Source: CAYJXJ01 sp964374095
Lineage (GTDB): Bacteria; Elusimicrobiota; Elusimicrobia; UBA1565; UBA9628
Reading direction: 5' to 3'
NCBI GenBank assembly: GCA_964374095.1
Contig: CAYJXJ010000188.1
Coordinates: 1 to 8,673 of the forward strand
Length of the DNA: 8,673 nucleotides
Part shown: positions 1 to 5,437 of the stretch, in pieces
Position numbering within the stretch: position 1 is the first letter of the stretch
Layout: each line of letters opens with the position of its first letter
Made by a program: the position numbers and the translations under genes
Notes under the pieces: model-generated
The model's database searches: none
Told to the model about the DNA's origin: nothing
The model's input: the letters and a program-made list of their open reading frames with translations, nothing else

Positions 1-34
1 GCAGGTAGAACTCCGCCCGGGCGGAGTTCCCTGC
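1..34. repeat. Strong inverted repeat (hairpin) next to recombinase scar
   Basis: Positions 9-28 are a perfect 20-base palindrome: arm AACTCCGCCC followed directly by its reverse complement. The short outer arms GCAGG (1-5) and CCTGC (30-34) also pair, interrupted by a few unpaired bases, so the whole 1-34 segment can fold. There is no T-tract on either side, so it does not look like a standard intrinsic terminator. It lies just beyond the stop of the N-terminal recombinase fragment on the minus strand. It could be a terminator-like hairpin, a recombination-site fold or the end of a small repeat element. The sequence alone does not decide between these. Confidence 0.55.
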
Positions 35-48
35 GGCTCAATTGAGCC
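35..48. repeat. 14-base perfect palindrome at the recombinase breakpoint
   Basis: GGCTCAATTGAGCC is perfectly self-complementary. It contains the codons at which the recombinase reading frame departs from its family pattern and the premature TGA (40-38, minus strand). It is separated from the larger palindrome at 9-28 by six bases. Two palindromes exactly at a breakpoint suggest, but do not prove, that they took part in the rearrangement. Confidence 0.5.
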
Positions 49-142
49 GGCCGGCGACCGTTTTGATCTTCTCCACCCGCTGGACGGAATACGGCAATTG
101 GACGAGGAGCCGGCCGTCCTCTCCGAAGCTGACCTTGATCAT
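38..142 (-). pseudogene. N-terminal fragment of a tyrosine recombinase/integrase
   Basis: Starting at ATG 142-140 the minus strand encodes 34 residues before a TGA. They begin MIKVSFGEDGRLLVQLPY and continue through VEKIKTVAGR. I recognise this as the start of the phage/integron-type recombinases that carry a small N-terminal beta domain, in which a lysine-rich KIKTVAGR stretch is normally followed by RWHP. Here AGR is followed by LN and a stop, inside the palindrome at 35-48. The SAM-like core-binding domain and the whole catalytic domain are missing, so this is a dead remnant. No Shine-Dalgarno sequence precedes the ATG. The frame stays open upstream to about 328, but that stretch has mixed third-position composition and is probably not coding. 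Family assignment is from recalled motifs. Confidence 0.65.
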
Positions 143-296
143 GGCTATAGTAAGAGTCTCGAGTTCCCCTCTGCTTATGATACGTTCGAGACCCCCGTTT
201 TGTTCCAGCCCTTTGCGAGTTGTCTCCCAGAATCCCGCCCGACAGTGGGCCGGCCAAAGGCGGCGCTGGCGGCCGGCATAGCGTGCAGCGAGCCTT
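143..296. other. Spacer between the two recombinase fragments
   Basis: No gene can be supported here. On the minus strand the segment runs from the stop of the C-terminal recombinase fragment to the ATG of the N-terminal fragment, so it may preserve the natural junction between the end of one recombinase copy and the start of the next. Its minus-strand frame joined to the N-terminal fragment is open from 328 to 38 without a start codon before 142. It is less GC-rich near the ATG than the surrounding genes. I see no RNA gene, CRISPR repeat or clear promoter, apart from a weak TACTATA-like stretch just before the ATG. Confidence 0.35.
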
Positions 297-404
297 TCAC
301 GATCCGACCCCGAGGCGATCCGCCGGGCTCAGCACGCCCCTGCCCCCGCGATTGAGCACATGCGTGTAGATCATCGTCGTCCGGACATCGCTGCGGCCGT
401 TCAG
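297..404 (-). pseudogene. C-terminal fragment of a tyrosine recombinase/integrase
   Basis: The minus strand from 404 encodes 35 residues ending at TGA 299-297. They include SDVRTTMIYTHVLNRGGRGV and then LSPADRL. This is the classic C-terminal end of integron/phage tyrosine recombinases: the nucleophilic tyrosine lies in MIYTHV (codon 368-366), and RGGRGV-SPADRL is the usual tail. The family normally has LGHSDV before it, with an active-site histidine. Here the sequence is GRSDV, so that residue has become arginine, and a stop lies in frame a few codons upstream. Everything N-terminal to this is absent. With the N-terminal piece downstream, the two fragments stand in the reverse of their normal order but on the same strand. 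The first codons overlap the longest reading frame of the neighbouring hypothetical gene by four bases. Confidence 0.75.
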
Positions 405-886
405 ACCTCATAAGGATTGTCCATTATTCCCGCGTTTCTTTCCACACGAGCTTCGGCGGCAGTGTCGCGGAGCGCGGGGGGGCTCGTCCAGCCCAAGGGC
501 AGCAGGGGCTCCCGGGGCCGGGGCCTGGGCCTTCTGCGGCGGTGGCGCCGGCCGCCGCGCCGCGGGTCCAGCAGACGTTCCACCGAGGCCCACAGATCCG
601 CCGGCCGGTGCAGGGCTCCGGCCGCGGCCCGACGCAGGGCCGGCAGCCAGGCCAGCCGTTGCAGCGGCGCTTCATCAAACCACAACGCGCAGCGGCGGGC
701 TCGCGAGAGGAGTTCCTCGTCCAAGGCTCCCCCCAGGGTGAGTCGTTCGGCCAGCATAGCTACCGGCGCCGGAATTTCGCAGGAGATGGTGGGGTCCATG
801 CCCCCTATACGATCTACCCCCCCGAAAAGTTCCCGGTATTTAACAAAACGGCAATCCCTTCGGGGCGCCGGGAGGGTATATTTCAT
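401..886 (-). CDS. Hypothetical protein, C-terminal frame uncertain
   Basis: I do not recognise this protein. From ATG 886-884 it reads 161 residues. The first ~108 look like a real soluble protein: a mixed N-terminus containing FVKYRELFGG, then a helical segment containing ALDEELLSRARRCALWFDEA and later LWASVERLLDP. There is no signal peptide or membrane segment. After about residue 108 (below position ~565) the frame becomes arginine/proline-rich (RRGGRRHRRRRP), and all three minus-strand frames are open. One alternative frame gives a more natural linker (PPPQKAQAPAPGAPAALGLDE). Another gives a plausible tail ending KLVWKETRE with TAA at 426-424. One or two single-base shifts are therefore possible, one of them at the seven-G run 476-482. 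No convincing ribosome-binding site precedes ATG 886; ATG 799 is an alternative. The recombinase scar begins right after the gene. Confidence 0.5.
   Translation of the reverse strand: MKYTLPAPRRDCRFVKYRELFGGVDRIGGMDPTISCEIPAPVAMLAERLTLGGALDEELLSRARRCALWFDEAPLQRLAWLPALRRAAAGALHRPADLWASVERLLDPRRGGRRHRRRRPRPRPREPLLPLGWTSPPALRDTAAEARVERNAGIMDNPYEV
871..875 (+). promoter_or_regulatory. Ribosome-binding site for the coiled-coil gene
   Basis: GGAGG lies nine bases before ATG 885 and supports starting the coiled-coil protein there. Without it, the open frame would extend back to 417 through sequence that looks like the antisense of the neighbouring gene. A TATATT stretch (877-882) between this site and the ATG could instead act as a -10 box for a leaderless start at GTG 888 or GTG 891. 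Confidence 0.45.
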
Positions 887-2471
887 GGTGGTGACCGGGA
901 TCTCCGCGTCCGTTTCGGGAGGGCCTCCGAGCCGGCAGGTTCTGCGCCAGCTTCTGGCGGAGCTGCGCGCGGAGCTCAAGTCCGCCCTTCCAGGACTCTC
1001 GCCTCTGCCCGTCGCCGAGTACGCCGACCGGCTCAGGGTGTGGGACGAGCTCTACCGGCGCACGATTCTCGCCGAGAGCGCCCTGCGGGAACTTGAGTCG
1101 CGCGCGCGCGTCTTGGCCGATGACCGGCGCGCGGTGCTCACGGAGCTCCAGTCCACGGCGCTGGGCTGGGGACGGCTGGGTGAGAAGGCCAGCGCCGGCG
1201 CCTTGGAGGACCTGGCCTCGAAAGTGGAGCGGGCGGCCATGCTGTGGGAGGAGGCCTCGGCCGACGCCGCGGCCGGGGGCCGGGAGTTGACGGAGCAGGC
1301 GCAGGTCTGGGCGTGGGTGCTCGGAGTCCTCCGGGCCCGCGCCGAGGCCCTTCCCGAAGCCGACAGCCGGCGCGGAGCGCTCCAGGAGAGGATAAAGGGC
1401 CTTGAGGAGCGGCGCGCGGAATGTCTGGAGGCTCTGCGGGGGATCGGGACCGCCGCGCCGGCAGCGGACGGCTCTCAGTGGCGCAAGGAAATCGCCGAAT
1501 TGCGGGCCGCCTTGGAACAGGCCCGCGTCCAAACGGCTTCGGCCGAGTCGTCATCGGCGCGACTCGCCCCGGCTCAGTCCAGGATAGAGCAGCTCGAGGC
1601 CGAGCTCAAGGCCGCCAAAGAGCGGTCGCAAGCCGTGGAACAAGACCTCGCCGGGGCCCGGCGCGAAGGTGACGCCCTGCGGGCCGACCTGGCCAATAGC
1701 CGCGTTGAGAGCGAGAAGACCCGCGGCGAGTTAGAGAAGGCCCGCGTCGAGCTTCAAGAGCTTCCGAAGACCGTCGCGCCGATCCCCGTCGTCATTCCCG
1801 AGGTCGTCGAGCCCCGGGCCGGGAACGCCGCGGCGCTCGAGGCGGCGCTGGCCAAAACGGCCGAGCTCGAGGCGGCCTTGAAGCAGGCCGACGAGCGGGC
1901 CCTGGCGGCCAAGCGCGAGTCCCAGTCGCTGCGCGCCGAGATGACGGTGCTGCGCGAGCACAGCGAGAAGGCCATGGGGGAGCGCGACCAGCTCAAGTCG
2001 CAGTCCGACCAGACCCTGGGAGCCTGGCGCTTTCAATGGGAGGCCGACCAGGCCCGAATCCTGGAACTGGCCAAGGCTCTTGAAGCCGCGGGGGCGCACC
2101 GCAAGAAGCTCGAAGGCGTGATCAAAGACAGCATCGGCCCGCTGCGCGCGCAATTCGAAGCCGCCAAGGCCCGGATCGCGGAGCTGACGCAGGAACTGGC
2201 GCGCGCCCGCGGCCAAGCGGCGCCCGATCCGGGGAAGACCCTCTCTCCCGAGGTCAGGGGACTCGCGCCGCTGTTTCTCCAGCCTCCGCCTTTCGACGCG
2301 ACCATCGTGCTCAAACCGCCGACGCCCGAGGTCGAAGCGCCCGACGCGGATAAAACCATGACCGGCGCCGCCCCTCCCGGCGAACCCCAGCCCGCCGATG
2401 CGACGGTGGTCCTGAAACTGCCCGAGATCAAGATCCTCGAAAATCCGGGACCCGACGAACCGACGGCGTGA
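885..2471 (+). CDS. Long coiled-coil protein with threonine-motif tail
   Basis: The gene encodes 528 residues with no signal peptide or membrane segment, so a cytoplasmic protein is expected. Residues ~16-186 are charged and helical. Residues ~199-292 and ~314-442 are two long heptad-like segments rich in Ala, Glu, Lys, Arg and Leu (for example IEQLEAELKAAKE and TAELEAALKQADE). They are separated by a proline-rich hinge at ~294-311 (PKTVAPIPVVIPEVVEP). The tail from ~446 is low-complexity and proline-rich, with repeated acidic-X-Thr-hydrophobic motifs: DATIVLK (T473), DKTMTG (T491) and DATVVLK (T507), with GKTLSPE (T452) as a looser match. The role is unknown; a scaffold or adaptor is the most that shape suggests. 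The start at 885 follows a good GGAGG site, and the upstream extension is rejected as antisense. speA begins 33 bases after its stop. Confidence 0.75.
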   Translation: MVVTGISASVSGGPPSRQVLRQLLAELRAELKSALPGLSPLPVAEYADRLRVWDELYRRTILAESALRELESRARVLADDRRAVLTELQSTALGWGRLGEKASAGALEDLASKVERAAMLWEEASADAAAGGRELTEQAQVWAWVLGVLRARAEALPEADSRRGALQERIKGLEERRAECLEALRGIGTAAPAADGSQWRKEIAELRAALEQARVQTASAESSSARLAPAQSRIEQLEAELKAAKERSQAVEQDLAGARREGDALRADLANSRVESEKTRGELEKARVELQELPKTVAPIPVVIPEVVEPRAGNAAALEAALAKTAELEAALKQADERALAAKRESQSLRAEMTVLREHSEKAMGERDQLKSQSDQTLGAWRFQWEADQARILELAKALEAAGAHRKKLEGVIKDSIGPLRAQFEAAKARIAELTQELARARGQAAPDPGKTLSPEVRGLAPLFLQPPPFDATIVLKPPTPEVEAPDADKTMTGAAPPGEPQPADATVVLKLPEIKILENPGPDEPTA

Positions 2472-2490
2472 GGCGCGGCCCGTAATGCGC

Positions 2491-2496
2491 TATAAT
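2491..2496 (+). promoter_or_regulatory. -10 box of speA, leaderless arrangement
   Basis: A perfect TATAAT, within GCTATAAT, sits eight bases before the speA ATG. A transcript starting the usual six or seven bases after a -10 box would begin at or within a base or two of the ATG. No Shine-Dalgarno sequence fits: the only AGG is two bases from the start. The -35 region (around 2468-2473) does not resemble TTGACA. speA therefore probably has its own promoter between it and the coiled-coil gene, and is translated from a leaderless mRNA. Confidence 0.55.
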
Positions 2497-2504
2497 TTCA
2501 AGGC

Positions 2505-4475
2505 ATGGCCGCGGGCAAGGAGTGGAGCGTCGAAGACTGCGCCCAGCTGTACGGGCTGAAAAGCTGGGGCCTCAAGTACTTCGGTGTGAGCGAGGACGGG
2601 CATCTTCTGCTCCACCCGCGGCGCTCGCCCGAGCGCGCCATCGACGTCAAGCGGGTGGTCGACGACGTCGTGTCCCGCGGCATCAAGCTCCCCGCGTTGT
2701 TCAGGTTCCAGGACATTCTCCGCCACCGCGTCGAGCAGCTCAACGCCACCTTCGCCAAGGCCATCGAGGAGCACAAGTACGCGGGCCGCTACTACGGAGT
2801 CTATCCCATCAAGGTCAACCAGCTGCGCGAGGTGGTCGAGGAGATCCTCGACGCCGGGACGCCGTTCCAATACGGCCTGGAGGCGGGCAGCAAAGGCGAG
2901 TTGATGGCCGTCGTCGCCATGAACTCCGCCGAGAACCTCACCATCGTCAACGGCTACAAGGACGACTCCATGATGCGCCTCGCCGCCATCGGCCTCAAGC
3001 TCGGCAGGCGCGTCATCGTGGTGATCGAGAAGCCCGGCGAGCTCCAGAACCTCCTGCGCATATCCAAGGAGATGGGAGTCGAGCCCCTCATCGGCCTGCG
3101 CTGCCGCCTGCAGACTCCGGGCAGCGGCAAGTGGAAGAGCTCGGGCGGTGATTCGGCCAAGTTCGGATTGACGACGCCCGAGATACTCGATGCCGTCTCG
3201 GAGATCCGGGCCGCGGGCTTGGCCGCGGCCCTGAGGCTCCTGCACTTCCATATCGGCAGCCAGCTCACCAATATCCAGACCGTCAAGGATTCCGTGAAAG
3301 AGGGGGCCCGCATCTACGCCAAGCTCCGCCAGATGGGGCTGGGGCTGGAGTACCTCGACTGCGGCGGCGGTCTCGGCGTGGACTATGACGGCACCCACAC
3401 CACCAGCGAGAATTCGACCAACTACAACCTGCGCGAGTACGTCAACGGCGTGGTTTACGGCGTCCAGGAGGTCTGCCAGCAGGAGAAGGTCCCCGAGCCG
3501 CATATCGTCACCGAGTCGGGGCGGGCCATCGTCGCGCACCACTCCATGCTGGTCGTCAACGTCTTCGGGACCATCGAGGCGGGCTCGGGAGCGGCTCCCG
3601 AGGAGGCCAAGGGCGAGAGCGACGTGGTGGGGGAGATGCGCGACATCATCACGGGCCTGACCCCCAAGAACGTGGAGGAGGCCTACCACGACGCCCAGGA
3701 AAGACGGGAGGAGGCCTTCTCGCTCTTCAAGCTCGGGCACCTGAGCCTGGAAGACAAGGCGAAGGTTGAGACCCTATACTGGAAGGCTCTTCTCGAGATC
3801 CAAAAGCTCCTCCCCAAGGCCAAGTTCGTCTCCGAAGACCTCTCCGAGCTGCCGCGTCTGCTCAGCGACCAGTACCTCTGCAATTTCTCGCTCTTTCAGT
3901 CGCTCCCGGACGTCTGGGGCATCGGCCAGGTTTTTCCGGTCGTGCCGCTGCACCGCCTGGATGAGGAGCCGACCCGGCCCGCGAGCCTCGTCGACATCAC
4001 CTGCGACTCCGACGGGAAGGTCTGCCGTTACGTCGGCAGGCGCAAGGTGGGCAACACCCTGCCCCTGCATCCGCTCAATGGAGGACCGTATTATCTGGGC
4101 GTCTTCCTCATGGGGGCGTATCAGTCCACGATGGGCGACATCCACAACCTTTTCGGCCGGGTCAACGAGGTCCATGTCTTCGAGGACGAGCACGAGCCCG
4201 GCGGGTATTACATCGAGGAGATCATCCAGGGCCAAACCGTACGCGAAGTCCTGGCCTCGATCCAGTACAGCGACTTCGAGCTAGCCAAGATGGTCAAGTC
4301 CGCCATCGACGCTCAGGTGAAGGCCGGGGGCCTGAAGCCCCGCGAGGGCGTCGACCTGCTCAACCAGTACGAGGCGGTCCTGGGCGAGTACACCTACATC
4401 GACTCCAACGGCGCGGCCAAGCCCGCGCCCGCGCCGGTCGAAGCCCCCGCGCCCGGCGTCGGTCAGCCGGTCTAG
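2505..4475 (+). CDS. speA: Biosynthetic arginine decarboxylase
   Basis: This PLP enzyme (fold type III, alanine-racemase-like) decarboxylates L-arginine to agmatine, the first step of the agmatine route to putrescine and spermidine. The 656-residue length fits the SpeA family. Visible landmarks: YPIKVNQ with the Schiff-base lysine K103; EAGSKGEL 126-133; the PLP barrel motifs HFHIGSQ 247-253 and GGGLGVDYDG 287-296; ESGRA 337-341; the SpeA-type helical insertion ~362-450; DITCDSDGK 497-505 with the active-site cysteine C500 donated across the dimer; and MGAYQ 536-540 near the PLP site. The last ~20 residues are a Pro/Ala-rich tail. The N-terminal WSVEDCAQLYGLKSWGLKYF is typical of the family and fixes the ATG at 2505. 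It is expected to be cytoplasmic. The neighbouring genes are not polyamine genes. Its stop codon is one base from that of the convergent lipoprotein gene. Confidence 0.96.
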   Translation: MAAGKEWSVEDCAQLYGLKSWGLKYFGVSEDGHLLLHPRRSPERAIDVKRVVDDVVSRGIKLPALFRFQDILRHRVEQLNATFAKAIEEHKYAGRYYGVYPIKVNQLREVVEEILDAGTPFQYGLEAGSKGELMAVVAMNSAENLTIVNGYKDDSMMRLAAIGLKLGRRVIVVIEKPGELQNLLRISKEMGVEPLIGLRCRLQTPGSGKWKSSGGDSAKFGLTTPEILDAVSEIRAAGLAAALRLLHFHIGSQLTNIQTVKDSVKEGARIYAKLRQMGLGLEYLDCGGGLGVDYDGTHTTSENSTNYNLREYVNGVVYGVQEVCQQEKVPEPHIVTESGRAIVAHHSMLVVNVFGTIEAGSGAAPEEAKGESDVVGEMRDIITGLTPKNVEEAYHDAQERREEAFSLFKLGHLSLEDKAKVETLYWKALLEIQKLLPKAKFVSEDLSELPRLLSDQYLCNFSLFQSLPDVWGIGQVFPVVPLHRLDEEPTRPASLVDITCDSDGKVCRYVGRRKVGNTLPLHPLNGGPYYLGVFLMGAYQSTMGDIHNLFGRVNEVHVFEDEHEPGGYYIEEIIQGQTVREVLASIQYSDFELAKMVKSAIDAQVKAGGLKPREGVDLLNQYEAVLGEYTYIDSNGAAKPAPAPVEAPAPGVGQPV

Positions 4476-4484
4476 CCTACCGGC
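4466..4484. terminator. Possible hairpin over the convergent stop codons
   Basis: GCCGGT (4466-4471) and ACCGGC (4479-4484) can pair around a seven-base loop. The structure covers the stop codons of both speA (4473-4475) and the convergent lipoprotein gene (4479-4477). There is no T-tract on either strand, so it does not look like a strong intrinsic terminator. It is the only candidate structure in this one-base gap, and it may simply reflect GC-rich sequence. Confidence 0.25.
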
Positions 4485-5436
4485 CGCGTAGATGCTGGGC
4501 GATGGCGAATGCGGATTCCCATTCCTCCCGCCAGAAGCGGCGGGCGGCGGCTTCGGATCGCCGCGCGTGCCAGCGCCAGTCTCCCAACCATAGCGCCGCC
4601 TCCTGAAGCAGGGAGCGCCGTCCGGCGCGCAGGCGGACGGCGTCGATCCACACCGTCGATCTGATCTCCGGCATCAATTGCGCCTCCGTGTAGATGTAGA
4701 GGAGCGAGGCGGGAGATTGGAATCTCTTGGGGAAGGGGGGCTTGGGGGCGGGGATGAGGGTTTCGCCGGCGATGTCCACGGCCCGGCCGTTCAAGAACAC
4801 CTCCGCGGCGCCCCGGCGCCGGGAGTAGACGATTTTCAGCGCCGTGGGGGCCCCGCGCTCGATGGGGGCGTTGGCCATCTCGAGGTCGCCTCCGGGAACC
4901 ATGAAGCCGATCCGGCCCGGAGCGATGGCCCGCACCGCCCGCCAGCCCGAAACGGGGATCATGAGGGCGATGTACTTCGATTCTCCATCAAACACGAAAT
5001 TGACGGTCAGGACCGATTGCGGGGTGACGAGGCGGAAGCCGATCTCCGCCTCGAAGTCGCCGTCGAGGTCCCCGCCGTTGTACGCGCGTCCTTCCCCCGA
5101 GGCGAGCGCCGTCGCGAGCAGCACGCCGCACTCGTCCCGGGGCGGCGGGGCTTTCTTCGGGCCGGTGACGGCGGTCAGCGTCAGCCGCCCGGAGCGGAAA
5201 GACTCCCCGCCGAGCAGCCCCGAAAGGAGGCCCTCGACCGTGGGGGGCCATCCCGCCGGCGCGGTGGGTGGGGTGGTTCCCCGGCCGCAGGTGCCGCTCT
5301 GATGGAGTCTCCAGTGGTGGTCGTTGCTCCCTCCCCGGAAATCCTCGAGTATGCGGTCAGGGGGCGGCGGGCTCGAACAGCCGAGCAGGGCGCAGGCCAG
5401 AACGGCGCGGGCGAAACGGCGGCCGTGGGAAGCCAC
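4477..5436 (-). CDS. Predicted lipoprotein with a concanavalin-like beta domain
   Basis: The protein has 319 residues. Basic residues at 6-10 precede a short hydrophobic stretch ending in a lipobox, ALLGC, with C20 as the likely lipidated cysteine. A Ser/Pro-rich spacer follows, so it is probably membrane-anchored outside the cytoplasm. Residues ~125-270 alternate in a strand-like way (DFEAEIGFRL, SVLTVNFVFDG, TALKIVYSRRRG, AEVFLNGRAV, STVWIDAVRLR), the look of a LamG/concanavalin-like jelly roll used to bind glycans or proteins. I see no catalytic signature. Residues ~275-316 form a Trp/Arg-rich helical tail. It starts with GTG 5436, one base after the era stop, so it is probably co-transcribed with era and may be translationally coupled to it. 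An AAGGAG lies 17 bases upstream, too far to be ideal. The family is not identified; the beta-sandwich is inferred from pattern only. Confidence 0.75.
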   Translation of the reverse strand: MASHGRRFARAVLACALLGCSSPPPPDRILEDFRGGSNDHHWRLHQSGTCGRGTTPPTAPAGWPPTVEGLLSGLLGGESFRSGRLTLTAVTGPKKAPPPRDECGVLLATALASGEGRAYNGGDLDGDFEAEIGFRLVTPQSVLTVNFVFDGESKYIALMIPVSGWRAVRAIAPGRIGFMVPGGDLEMANAPIERGAPTALKIVYSRRRGAAEVFLNGRAVDIAGETLIPAPKPPFPKRFQSPASLLYIYTEAQLMPEIRSTVWIDAVRLRAGRRSLLQEAALWLGDWRWHARRSEAAARRFWREEWESAFAIAQHLRGR

Positions 5437-5437
5437 G

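Noticed and set aside
417..884. In-frame 5' extension of the coiled-coil protein back to position 417
   Set aside because: The translated stretch is Ser/Arg/Pro-rich and looks like the antisense of the minus-strand hypothetical gene. A GGAGG ribosome-binding site supports the start at 885.
1731..2431. Minus-strand open frames within the coiled-coil gene
   Set aside because: They arise from the repetitive GC-rich codons of the coiled coil and show no independent coding signal.
2490..3740. Long minus-strand open frame of 416 codons opposite speA
   Set aside because: Composition (Leu, Asp, Val, His and Gly runs) is typical of the antisense of a GC-rich gene. speA on the other strand is certain.
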